From Rhizobium sp. Q54 (GTDB lineage Bacteria; Pseudomonadota; Alphaproteobacteria; Rhizobiales; Xanthobacteraceae): DNA of 64,000 nt. The translations under genes and the position numbers were made by a program. The notes under the pieces are model-generated. The model had not been told where the DNA came from, ran no database searches, and was given only the letters and a program-made list of their open reading frames with translations. Where the stretch lies: assembly GCA_945861895.1 (NCBI GenBank), contig CAMAWF010000002.1:41073-105072 (forward strand), given 5' to 3'. Below are positions 10,048-20,356 of this stretch, piece by piece (the first letter of the stretch is position 1; every line of letters begins with the position of its first letter).

Positions 10048-10866
10048 ATGCAGCTCAACGCCGAGCAACTCAAGGCCTTTGACGAGCAGGGCTACGTCTT
10101 CTTCCCGAATTGTTTCTCCGAGGAGGAAATCCTGCTGATGCGGGCAGAGGCCGACAACATTCTCAAGCTCGACCGCCAGGAAGTCTGGCACGAGAAAACC
10201 GGCGCGCCGCGCACCGCCTTTGCCGCGCATACGTTCAGCGAAGTGTTCGGGCTGCTGGCCCGGCATCCGCGCCTGGTCGAGCCGCTGCGGCAATTGTTCG
10301 GCGAAGACGTCTACGTCCACCAGTTCAAGCTCAACGCCAAGGCCGCCTTCGAAGGCGACGTCTGGCAATGGCACCAGGACTACGGCACCTGGGCGCGCGA
10401 CGACGGCATGCCGCAGGCACGCGCCATGAACATCGCCGTATTCCTCGACGAGGTGCTGCCGATCAACGGCGCGCTGATGGTGATCCCGAAAAGCCACAAG
10501 CACGGCACGCTCGCCGCCGGCCACGACAAGTCGACGACGTCCTATCCGCTGTGGACGCTCGACAACGAAACAGTCACGCGGCTTGCGGCAGAGGCAGCGG
10601 AGCCCGGCGGCGTCGGCATCGTGGCGCCCACGGGCAAACCCGGCTCGGTGCTGATGTTCCACGGCAATCTGGTGCACGCCTCGCCGCCCAACATCACGCC
10701 CTACCCGCGCAAGATCGTTTACCTGACGCTCTGCGCGGTCTCCAACCACATCACCAAATTCACCCGCGCGGAGTGGATCGCGCATCGCGACTTCACCCCG
10801 ATCGTGCCGGTCGACGACGGCGCGTTGCTGGATTATGCGCGCGCGCATCGGCAGGCGGCGGAATGA
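10048..10866 (+). CDS. Phytanoyl-CoA dioxygenase (PhyH) family protein
   Basis: The 272-aa protein is a predicted Fe(II)/2-oxoglutarate-dependent oxygenase. The iron triad is visible as H-x-D in 'WQWHQDYGTW' (about residue 110) and a distal histidine in 'FHGNLVHASPPN' (about 215); 'KIVYLTL' follows in the double-stranded beta-helix core. The start is the ATG at 10048 after AAGGGA, which gives the family's 'L...GYVFFPNCFSEEE' opening. PhyH proteins hydroxylate varied substrates, and there is no biosynthetic neighbour to indicate which one applies here. Confidence 0.87.
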   Translation: MQLNAEQLKAFDEQGYVFFPNCFSEEEILLMRAEADNILKLDRQEVWHEKTGAPRTAFAAHTFSEVFGLLARHPRLVEPLRQLFGEDVYVHQFKLNAKAAFEGDVWQWHQDYGTWARDDGMPQARAMNIAVFLDEVLPINGALMVIPKSHKHGTLAAGHDKSTTSYPLWTLDNETVTRLAAEAAEPGGVGIVAPTGKPGSVLMFHGNLVHASPPNITPYPRKIVYLTLCAVSNHITKFTRAEWIAHRDFTPIVPVDDGALLDYARAHRQAAE

Positions 10867-11035
10867 CTTTCTTCCGCACAGTGACGCGGAAGCAAACTTT
10901 GTTTCAAATGCGGCACGGCGGGGAACCGCTTGTGCTGTTTTGAAATGATCTCATAAGTCCGCCTTGCAATCGCCGGACTTTGTCCGCTCTATCCGGCGCG
11001 ATTTGCTTTGACGGAAACCCGCGCAAGGCGGCGAC

Positions 11036-11668
11036 ATGTACACGCTTTATTCGATGCAGCGCTCCGGCAATAGCTACAAGGTGCGCCTCGCGCTCGCCAA
11101 GCTCGGCATTCCGCACAAACTTGTCGAGGTCGATATCCTCCAGGGCGAGAGCCGCACGCCGGAGTTTCTGGCCAAAAATCCGAACGGTCATGTGCCGCTG
11201 CTTGAGGCCGCGCCCGGCCGCTATCTCGCCGAGTCGAACGCCATCCTCTGGTACGTCGCCGGCGGCTCGACGCTGGCGCCGGAGGATCGCATCGATCGCG
11301 CCGACGCGTTGCAATGGATGTTCTTCGAGCAGCACAGCCTGGAGCCGAATATCGGCGCGGCATTCTTCTGGCTGGCGCTGATCAAGGGCGGCCGCGATCT
11401 GCAACGGCACGCGCACGAGGACTGGATGGAAGACGGCTACCGTTCTCTCGGCGTGATGGAAAAACATCTCGCCGGCCACCGCTATTTCGCCGCCGACCGC
11501 TACACCATCGCCGACATTGCGCTCTACGCCTATACCCACGTCGCGCACGAGTGCGACTTCGACCTCACGCGCTTTCCCGCCATTCGTGCCTGGCTCGACC
11601 GGGTCGCCGCCGAGCCCGGCCATGTGACGATGGATTGGCAGGCGGAGACGCTGGCGGTCGCGGAATAG
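11036..11668 (+). CDS. Glutathione S-transferase family protein
   Basis: A 210-aa two-domain GST. The N-terminal thioredoxin-like domain opens 'MYTLYSMQRSGNSYKVRLAL', with the active-site serine region near residue 10, and includes the cis-proline motif 'NGHVPLL' and the glutathione-binding 'ESNAILWY'. The all-helical C-terminal domain contains 'YTIADIALYAYTH', the conserved N-capping box. Length and layout match soluble bacterial GSTs. It stands alone; the preceding 169 bases carry no recognisable site beyond a weak AAGGCGG before the start codon. Confidence 0.9.
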   Translation: MYTLYSMQRSGNSYKVRLALAKLGIPHKLVEVDILQGESRTPEFLAKNPNGHVPLLEAAPGRYLAESNAILWYVAGGSTLAPEDRIDRADALQWMFFEQHSLEPNIGAAFFWLALIKGGRDLQRHAHEDWMEDGYRSLGVMEKHLAGHRYFAADRYTIADIALYAYTHVAHECDFDLTRFPAIRAWLDRVAAEPGHVTMDWQAETLAVAE

Positions 11669-11840
11669 GCCCCTTTTCTGGGTCATGAGTCTTCGTTTGC
11701 GCCGGCTGTTCACCTTTCGTTAACCAAAGCCACGAAATCGCCGCGGTTCAATACGGCCTTCGCCCAAGTCCGGTCGAACGACTGCCGGTTTCGCGCATCA
11801 TCATGCGGTCATGGAAAGAGTAATTTTTCGCAGGCCCGAC

Positions 11841-12137
11841 ATGAAGCACTCCTCTGACCGGGGCGGGTTCCAGCACCCGACCCGCCGCGAATTGCGCGGC
11901 GAACGCCGCAGCGGCGCGCTCGCCGGACTGATCGCAACCGCCGCGCTCGCCGTTTCGACCGTCGTCGCCGCAATTGTGGTGTCGATCGGCTTTGCGCGTG
12001 CAAGCGCCGCCGATGCGCTGCTCGACAACGAAGGTGGCATTTTCGCCATCGCGCTGCTGCTCGGCCTGCTGTTCGCAGGCATGGGCGGCATCAGCATGCT
12101 GATGCTGCCGGGCGACCGCACAGCCCAGCGCGAATAG
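11841..12137 (+). CDS. Small two-helix membrane protein, unknown function
   Basis: The protein has about 98 aa, a charged N-terminus rich in Arg ('PTRRELRGERRSGA') and two hydrophobic segments, roughly residues 25-52 and 68-90, separated by 'SAADALLDNEGG'. I do not recognise the family. The start is uncertain: the ORF track begins at 11811, but the ATG at 11841 has an AGG at a better distance and still keeps both helices. No operon partner is evident; a family B repeat lies immediately downstream. Confidence 0.55.
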   Translation: MKHSSDRGGFQHPTRRELRGERRSGALAGLIATAALAVSTVVAAIVVSIGFARASAADALLDNEGGIFAIALLLGLLFAGMGGISMLMLPGDRTAQRE

Positions 12138-12179
12138 GCGGCGCACCCGCGCCCAGTGAATTTCCTGGAACTCTGCCTT

Positions 12180-12279
12180 AGAGTCTGATCGGCTCCGATT
12201 GAATCAGAGCTTGGCTCTATCTTTTTTTTGAGCATGATCTTTTCCGAAAACCGGTTCCCACTTTTCGGGATCATGCTCT
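12180..12279. repeat. Palindromic repeat, family B (GAGCATGATC...GATCATGCTC), intact copy
   Basis: A 100-bp unit has two parts. The leader, AGAGTCTGATC...GATTGAATCAGAGC, is itself a small inverted repeat followed by a T-run. The main hairpin is GAGCATGATC...GATCATGCTC, with CCGAAAA / TTTTCGG inside. Related copies are at 13462-13532 (variant), 24398-24537 (interrupted) and 53949-54049. The T-run after the leader hairpin could act as a terminator for the upstream gene. Confidence 0.93.
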
Positions 12280-12318
12280 ATGCTGGCCGTCGATGCGGGC
12301 GGCGGTGAGGTAGTTTTC

Positions 12319-13449
12319 ATGCGGTGGCGGGCGGCATGCGCGGTCTCGTTATTCGTCCTCGGCAGCGCGGTGCCTGGCGCGGCGCTGACCTTTCGCACTG
12401 AAGCCGGCAACATAACCGTCGAGACCGTCGCCGGCGGGCTGGCGCGCCCCTGGGCGCTCGCCTTTCTGCCTGATGGGCGCATGCTGGTGACCGAACGGCC
12501 GGGCCGCATGCGCATCGTCACCCGCGATGGAAAACTTTCCCCGCCGCTCGGCGGCCTGCCGCGCGTATTCGCCTCCGGGCAAGGCGGAATGCTCGATGTC
12601 GCGCTCGACCGCGGCTTTGCGCGCAACGGCACAATTTATTTCTGCTTCGCCGAACCGGCCGAATCCGGCGGGCGCACGGCGATGGCGCGGGCGCGGCTCG
12701 CCGAGGACGGCGGTGCGCGGCTGGAAGACGTGAAGGTGATATTCCGCCAGCAAGGCCCGCTCTCGTCCGGCAATCATTTCGGCTGCCGCATCGTGCAGAT
12801 GCCCGACAACAATTTGTTCCTCACCATGGGCGACCATTACGGCCCGCGTGACGAGGCGCAGAACCTCGCCAATCATCTGGGCAAGATCGTCCGCGTCGCG
12901 CCCGACGGTTCGGTGCCGAAGGACAATCCGTTCGTCGGCAAAGCCGGCGCGCTGCCGGAAATCTGGAGCTATGGCCACCGCAACGCGCAGGGCGCCGCGA
13001 TCAACCCGGCCTCCGGTAAATACTGGATGCACGAGCACGGCCCGCGCGGCGGCGATGAGGTCAATATTCCGCAAGCGGGAAAAAATTACGGCTGGCCGGT
13101 GATCGGTTACGGCGTCGACTACAGCGGCGCGATCATCCATGAGGGCACGCACAAGGCCGGCATGGAGCAGCCGGTCAAATACTGGGTGCCGTCGATCGCG
13201 CCGTGCGGCATGGCGTTCTACACCGGCGATATGTTTCCGGCCTGGAAGGGCAACCTGTTCATCGGCTCGCTCGCCAGAGCAACGCTGGTGCGGCTCGAAC
13301 TCGACGGCGAAAAAGTGACGAAGGAAGAGCGGCTGCTGGACGACCTGAACGAACACATCCGCGACGTGCGGCAAGGCCCGGACGGCGCGCTCTATCTCCT
13401 CACCGACAACAGCGCCGGCCGTATCCTGCGCGTCACGCCGGCGAAGTGA
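12319..13449 (+). CDS. PQQ-dependent aldose sugar dehydrogenase family protein (soluble GDH type)
   Basis: The 376-aa exported protein is of the glucose/sorbosone dehydrogenase beta-propeller family, which oxidises sugars in the periplasm with PQQ. A signal peptide precedes 'LTFRTEAG'. Family motifs include 'LARPWALAFLPDGRMLVTERPGR', 'GQGGMLDVALD' (about residue 85), 'SGNHFGCRIV', 'LFLTMGD' and 'WSYGHRNAQG' (about 215), and then 'WMHEHGPRGGDEVN' and 'NYGWPVI'. I start at ATG 12319; the track start at 12280 lies against the end of a repeat. No PQQ synthesis genes are in the window, so the cofactor is assumed from the family. Confidence 0.9.
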   Translation: MRWRAACAVSLFVLGSAVPGAALTFRTEAGNITVETVAGGLARPWALAFLPDGRMLVTERPGRMRIVTRDGKLSPPLGGLPRVFASGQGGMLDVALDRGFARNGTIYFCFAEPAESGGRTAMARARLAEDGGARLEDVKVIFRQQGPLSSGNHFGCRIVQMPDNNLFLTMGDHYGPRDEAQNLANHLGKIVRVAPDGSVPKDNPFVGKAGALPEIWSYGHRNAQGAAINPASGKYWMHEHGPRGGDEVNIPQAGKNYGWPVIGYGVDYSGAIIHEGTHKAGMEQPVKYWVPSIAPCGMAFYTGDMFPAWKGNLFIGSLARATLVRLELDGEKVTKEERLLDDLNEHIRDVRQGPDGALYLLTDNSAGRILRVTPAK

Positions 13450-13461
13450 CGCTCATTTTTT

Positions 13462-13532
13462 AGAGCATGATCCCGAAAACCGGTTCCCACCCCGGATCAA
13501 ATCCAGAGCAGGCTTTTTCGGGATAATGCTCT
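13462..13532. repeat. Family B palindromic repeat, divergent copy
   Basis: AGAGCATGATCCCGAAAACC at the left and TTTTTCGGGATAATGCTCT at the right form the outer stem. The centre ('CCCCGGATCAAATCC') differs from the other copies and the AGAGTCTGATC leader is missing. It fills the gap between the sugar dehydrogenase gene and the first of the tandem SH3-like genes. Confidence 0.88.
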
Positions 13533-13563
13533 ATTGTCCTGGCGTCCGATTGAGGAACCGATC

Positions 13564-14361
13564 ATGCCTCGAAGCACAGCGGTTGCCGCCCTGGCGCTCG
13601 TTCTGACCGTTCTGCTTGGGGTTGCGCCCGCGCTGGCGCAGGCCCCGAAAGCTTCCGCGCCGAAACCCTCCGCCTTGCCGGCGCAAGCGCCATACGCCCC
13701 AGTGGCGGTGACGATCTCCGGCGTGCCGGACGATCCGAACATGGCGGCGTTCCGCAATGAGCTGACGGCGGTGGTCAAGGGCCGCGTCTTTGCCGATCTG
13801 GCGCGACTGGTGGTGCAGCGCGGCTTTTTCTGGGATCGCGACTTCGGGGGCGGCTTCGACCCGAAAAAATCCGGCGCCGAGAATCTCGCCGCTGCCATCG
13901 GTCTTGAACACGGCCGCGGCGCCGGCTGGAACCGGCTGGCCTGGCTGGCGGCGGAAGCCGCGGGCGGGAAGCTAGGCGCGCGTCCCGGCATCGTCTGCGC
14001 GCCGGCACGGCCGCAATTCAACGAATTCGATTTCGACCGGCTGATGCAGACGACGAAAAGCGATGCGTTCGCGTGGACCTATCCGCGCGCGGCCGGCGCC
14101 GAACTGCGCGCGGCATCGCGGCCGAATGCGCCGGTGATCGAAAAGCTCGGCCTGCATCTCGTGCGCGTGCTCGGCTATGAGGCCAAGGATGATGACCCTG
14201 ACGCAACGCGGACCGCGTGGGCGCGCGTGGTGGCGCCGTCCGGCAAAGTGGGATTCGTCGCGCCCGCGCTGCTGCTGTCGCCCTATGCCGAACGGCTCTG
14301 CTATGCCAAGGACGTGACCGGCCGCTGGCGAATCGCGGGATATATCGGCGGCGGCGATTAA
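13564..14361 (+). CDS. Exported SH3-like protein, first of a tandem pair
   Basis: The 265-aa protein has a signal peptide ending 'PALAQAP', a linker, and a domain with 'LARLVVQRGFFWDRDFGG' and 'KKSGAENLAAAIGL'. The C-terminal part contains 'GAELRAASRPNAPVIEKLG', 'PSGKVGFVA' and 'GRWRIAGYIGGGD', the pattern of a bacterial SH3-type fold. The next gene has the same organisation throughout, so this is a tandem duplication. The start at 13564 follows GAGGA and leaves a normal signal peptide. No enzymatic motif is visible. A periplasmic peptidoglycan- or protein-binding role is only a guess from the SH3-like end. Confidence 0.75.
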   Translation: MPRSTAVAALALVLTVLLGVAPALAQAPKASAPKPSALPAQAPYAPVAVTISGVPDDPNMAAFRNELTAVVKGRVFADLARLVVQRGFFWDRDFGGGFDPKKSGAENLAAAIGLEHGRGAGWNRLAWLAAEAAGGKLGARPGIVCAPARPQFNEFDFDRLMQTTKSDAFAWTYPRAAGAELRAASRPNAPVIEKLGLHLVRVLGYEAKDDDPDATRTAWARVVAPSGKVGFVAPALLLSPYAERLCYAKDVTGRWRIAGYIGGGD

Positions 14362-14442
14362 GAGATAGGCTGCGCCCGCCGCACGGCGGTCGCATTTGCG
14401 CTCTATCGCTGCGCGCTCTGCATCGAACCTTGGAGTATCGCG

Positions 14443-15234
14443 ATGCGCCACATCTGCATGACGACTTTCGCCGCCACCTTGTTGTCCGCCGGAATATTGC
14501 TGCCTGCGCCGGTCGGCGCGCAAAACAAACCGCAGGGCGCGCCGGCGCAAACCCGGCCGGCACCCGCCATGCCGTACAAGACCTTGGCGATCACCCCGGC
14601 GCGGCCGATGCAGGACGCCGGCCTGGATGCGCTGCGCAAGCAGATCGGCGAAGCCGCAAAAAAGAAGGACCGCGCCGCGCTGGCCAGGCTCGTCGCCGGC
14701 CAGGGCTTCTTCTGGGATGGCCAGGAGGGCAAGGGCGCCGACAAGAAAAAATCCGGCGGCGACAATCTCACTGCCATCATGGGCCTCAACCGCAAGGACG
14801 GCGCCGGCTGGGACATGCTCGCCGGCATGGCCGCCGACCCGACCGTTTCCGAATCCGCCGACCACAAGGGCGCGGTCTGCGCGCCGGCCGAACCGGGCTT
14901 TAACGACAAGGAATTCGACGACCTGATCGCGGCCACGCAGACCGACCTGCTGGATTGGGGCTACACGCTCGTCAACGGCGCCGAGGTGCGCGCGACGCCG
15001 CAAACCGGCGCAGCGGTGGTCGAGAAGCTTGGCCTGCATCTGGTCCGCGTCATGCCCGATAACAATCCGGCGGCTGCGGTTGCCGCCTATATCCGGGTCG
15101 TCACGCCCGCAGGCAAAACTGGCTATGTGGCGGCCGACGCCATCGCGCCGCTCGGCAGCGACCAGCTCTGTTTCGTCAAGGAGGCCGGCGGCTGGAAGAT
15201 CGGCGGCTATATCGGCGACGGCGACGCGCAATAA
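14443..15234 (+). CDS. Exported SH3-like protein, second of a tandem pair
   Basis: The 263-aa paralogue of the preceding gene shares 'LARLV.GQGFFWD', 'KKSGGDNLTAIMGL', 'GAEVRATPQTGAAVVEKLG', 'GKTGYVAADA' and the terminal 'GGWKIGGYIGDGD'. It has its own signal peptide ('LPAPVGAQN'). The two differ most in the central region around the shared 'GAGW' motif. The gene is followed nine bases later by the CWC-type Cys-rich gene, so those two are probably one transcript. Function is unknown. The conserved cysteines ('AVCAPAEP', 'QLCFVK') may form one disulfide in the periplasm. Confidence 0.75.
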   Translation: MRHICMTTFAATLLSAGILLPAPVGAQNKPQGAPAQTRPAPAMPYKTLAITPARPMQDAGLDALRKQIGEAAKKKDRAALARLVAGQGFFWDGQEGKGADKKKSGGDNLTAIMGLNRKDGAGWDMLAGMAADPTVSESADHKGAVCAPAEPGFNDKEFDDLIAATQTDLLDWGYTLVNGAEVRATPQTGAAVVEKLGLHLVRVMPDNNPAAAVAAYIRVVTPAGKTGYVAADAIAPLGSDQLCFVKEAGGWKIGGYIGDGDAQ

Positions 15235-15242
15235 GACGCCGG

Positions 15243-15455
15243 ATGAGCGCGGCCGAGCACACTCCAGCCCTCGCACGGCGCGTAAATTGCGCACGTTGCG
15301 GCGCAGCGTTCGGATGCGGCCTCGGCGGCGACTGCTGGTGCGCGGCCGAGCCTTACCGGATGCCGATGACCATAGCCGCGGCGGAAGATTGCCTGTGCTC
15401 CGAATGCCTGCGAAAGGCGGCGGCCGGCCGAGTGAGCGGCGGACCGCCGCAGTAA
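15243..15455 (+). CDS. Cysteine-rich CWC-family protein
   Basis: The 70-aa protein contains 'CARCGAAFGCGLGGDCWC' followed by 'CLCSECL', the arrangement of the cysteine-rich CWC family, presumably a small zinc- or metal-binding domain. Seven of its cysteines fall in a C-x2-C-x5-C...C-W-C...C-L-C-x2-C layout. It begins nine bases after the second SH3-like gene and precedes the second GT87 gene by under 100 bases. No function is established for the family that I can name; confidence concerns the family call. Confidence 0.8.
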   Translation: MSAAEHTPALARRVNCARCGAAFGCGLGGDCWCAAEPYRMPMTIAAAEDCLCSECLRKAAAGRVSGGPPQ

Positions 15456-15514
15456 GGAAATAGCAAGGCGGGGCCGTCATTTTGCATGACCGCCACCGAT
15501 CCGGACCCCGGCCC

Positions 15515-16738
15515 ATGGCCATCGCGCCCAGCGGCGACGTTTCGAAACATGACGGCGCGCAAGCGAACCGCGATGCGGTCCGCGCTTTCGCGATCCTGGG
15601 CGCGTTTTTCTTCGTGGCGACCGCGGCCGCCTACGTCTATACGCTCGCCCTCGCCGCGCCGATCCCGCGCGACGGCTCGACGCTGGTGGTCGGCCGCGAC
15701 TTTTTGAATTTCTGGATGTATGGCCGCGCCGCGCTGCTGCCGGAGCCCGGCCGCTGGTATGACGTGGTCTTGTATCAGCGCGAGCTGGCCGGCCTGCTCG
15801 GCGCGGACTATCCCGGACAGAACTGGTCCTATCCGCCCAGCATCATGCTGATCGCCGCGCCGTTCGGGCTGCTCGGCTATATGCAGGCGCTGCTGATCTG
15901 GACGCTGCTCGGGCTCGCGGTGTTCATTGCGGTGGCGCGCAATCATTTCGGCGATATGCGCGTGCTGGCCGCGCTGGTGTTCTCGCCTGCCGCCGTGTTC
16001 TGCCTGATCTCAGGCCAGAGTTCGTTGCTCACCGCGGCGATGCTGATCGGCATATTCGCCTGGCTCGACCGCAGGCCGGTCGCCGCCGGAGTTCTGATCG
16101 GACTTTTGACCCTGAAGCCGCAGCTCGGCCTGCTGTTTCCGGTCCTGCTGATCGCATCCGGGCGCTGGCGCGTGTTCGCCGCCGCCGCCGTCACAACGCT
16201 CGCGCTCGCCGCGTTCAGCGCCGCGCTGTTCGGTCCGCAGGTGTGGATCGATTTCGTGCTCAAGGCCCTGCCGACGCAAAATCTGGTGCTGGCCGATCCG
16301 CAAGCCATCGCGACGCCGTTTTATCCGACCGTGTTCATGAACCTGCGCGGCATCGGCGCGAGCTACACGGTGGCGATGGCGGTGCAGCTTGGCTTTTCGC
16401 TGGCCGCGGCCGGCGCGGTGGCCTGGGTCTGCCGCCGGCGCAGGGACGCCGACCCGCAACTCCTGGCCGCGCTGTTTTTCGCCTGCGCGATCGCCGCTGT
16501 GCCTTATCTTTTGTCCTACGACACGCTGGCGCTCACGTTCGCCGCGCTCGGCCTGCTCGCGGCCGGAAATCTCGATCGCCAAGGGCGCCTGCTGGCGCGT
16601 CTCGCCTATTGGCTGCCGCTGCTGCAAATCGCGCTCGGCTCTTTGCACATCCCCGGCCCGGCTTTGATCGCGCCCGCTTTTGCCGGCTATATCCTGCTGC
16701 GGCTGAAAGCTTCGCCGCCGCGGCTTTGTCGTGTATAG
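15515..16738 (+). CDS. GT87/DUF2029 membrane glycosyltransferase-like protein
   Basis: A 407-aa polytopic membrane protein, paralogous to the product of 8122-9408. Shared family features are 'VVGRDFLNFWMYG', 'NWSYPPSIMLIA' and 'LKPQLGLLFPVLLIASGRWR' around residue 190, plus a C-terminal 'PYLLSYDTLALT'. Unlike the first copy it has no repeat insertion, so it shows what the uninterrupted protein should look like. The ORF track begins at a TTG (15482); ATG 15515 is preferred but has only a weak ribosome-binding site. Polyprenyl-phosphate-sugar transfer on the periplasmic side is inferred from the family. Confidence 0.82.
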   Translation: MAIAPSGDVSKHDGAQANRDAVRAFAILGAFFFVATAAAYVYTLALAAPIPRDGSTLVVGRDFLNFWMYGRAALLPEPGRWYDVVLYQRELAGLLGADYPGQNWSYPPSIMLIAAPFGLLGYMQALLIWTLLGLAVFIAVARNHFGDMRVLAALVFSPAAVFCLISGQSSLLTAAMLIGIFAWLDRRPVAAGVLIGLLTLKPQLGLLFPVLLIASGRWRVFAAAAVTTLALAAFSAALFGPQVWIDFVLKALPTQNLVLADPQAIATPFYPTVFMNLRGIGASYTVAMAVQLGFSLAAAGAVAWVCRRRRDADPQLLAALFFACAIAAVPYLLSYDTLALTFAALGLLAAGNLDRQGRLLARLAYWLPLLQIALGSLHIPGPALIAPAFAGYILLRLKASPPRLCRV

Positions 16739-16775
16739 ATCGGCGCGCGAGGCCCGCGCGTGAGGAAGCAACATC

Positions 16776-17075
16776 ATGGTTCTTGAAATCGCCCAGATCG
16801 ACATCAAGCCCGGCATGGAAAGCGAATTCGAAGCCGGCGTGAAGCAAGCGACGCCGCTGTTCAAGCGCGCCAAGGGCTGCAAGGGCATGGAATTGCAGCG
16901 CTCGGTCGAGAAGCCAGGCCGCTTCCGGCTGTTCGTGCAATGGGACACGGTGGAGAACCACACCGTCGATTTCCGCGGCTCGGCGGATTTCCAGGAATGG
17001 CGCAAGCTCGTCGCCCACTGCTTCGCCTCACCGCCGGAGATCGAGCACACCAGCCAGGCGGTGAAGGGTTTCTAG
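16776..17075 (+). CDS. Antibiotic biosynthesis monooxygenase (ABM) domain protein
   Basis: The 99-aa single-domain protein has the ABM dimeric alpha/beta-barrel pattern: '[21 protein letters not shown]' (strand and helix), '[35 protein letters not shown]', then '[12 protein letters not shown]'. Members include quinol monooxygenases and haem-degrading enzymes, but many are uncharacterised. The conserved histidine in '[10 protein letters not shown]' is typical of the subgroup annotated simply as ABM. It ends 50 bases before uvrB and may be co-transcribed with it. Confidence 0.85.
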   Translation: MVLEIAQIDIKPGMESEFEAGVKQATPLFKRAKGCKGMELQRSVEKPGRFRLFVQWDTVENHTVDFRGSADFQEWRKLVAHCFASPPEIEHTSQAVKGF

Positions 17076-17125
17076 AACACCGGCGCTCTTTCTTCTTCCG
17101 CCGACTCCACCCATATTTGGGGGCG

Positions 17126-19927
<2,802 letters not shown>

Positions 19928-19990
19928 GTTCAACAGCGCCAATTGACTTTGACTGCGTAGTGCACTCCACAGCTTTTCAACCTTATTTTC

Positions 19991-20340
19991 TATATTGTTT
20001 TCAATAGGATACTTGCCGAAGCGCAAAATCATTAAACTTTTTTCAGAATGGAACCTTGTTCCGCCGCTTTTCGCCACCATCTCATTCGTGCCTTTAGACA
20101 ATTGGGCTAAGGGGGAAGGCGTAAGCTTCGTCAAGTGCGCCGGTCGTTCCGACCAGGCACTCGACGATAGCTTCGGTCATCGTCATGAAGATGATGATGG
20201 TGATATGAAGCATGGCGTTATGTCCTTCTTGATTATAGCGCATCGCGTAATTTTGCGGACGACTACGGATGATGGTCGAAAGTAAGTTGGTTTCGGAGGG
20301 GACATTGGCAGACGCGCGCCAGCGCCCCTCCGAACTTGCT
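19991..20340 (+). ncRNA. Candidate structured ncRNA upstream of the reverse transcriptase
   Basis: The AT-rich gap between uvrB and the RT gene contains three strong, ordered stem-loops. SL-A (20123-20173) has paired arms AAGCT/AGCTT, CGTCAAGTGC/GCACTCGACG (9 of 10) and GGTCG/CGACC around a TTC loop. SL-B (20171-20210) has CATCGTCAT/ATGATGATG and CTTC/GAAG. SL-C (20281-20340) has TTCGGAGGGG/CCCCTCCGAA, extended by AGTAAGTT/AACTTGCT. A TATATT at 19991 could be the -10 box, giving an RNA of about 335 nt that ends 17 bases before the RT start codon. DRT2-type antiviral RTs carry their template ncRNA in exactly this position. Ends, promoter and function are inference; the stems are seen directly. 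Confidence 0.6.
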
Positions 20341-20356
20341 AATTCATGGACCGCGT

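Noticed and set aside
12280-12318. Upstream ATG of the sugar dehydrogenase
   Set aside because: It abuts the end of a palindromic repeat, and the signal peptide starts properly at 12319.
19995-20285. 96-aa ORF between uvrB and the RT as an ordinary protein gene
   Set aside because: It has a TTG start with no ribosome-binding site and lies over strong stem-loops. It is reported instead as a possible property of a template ncRNA.
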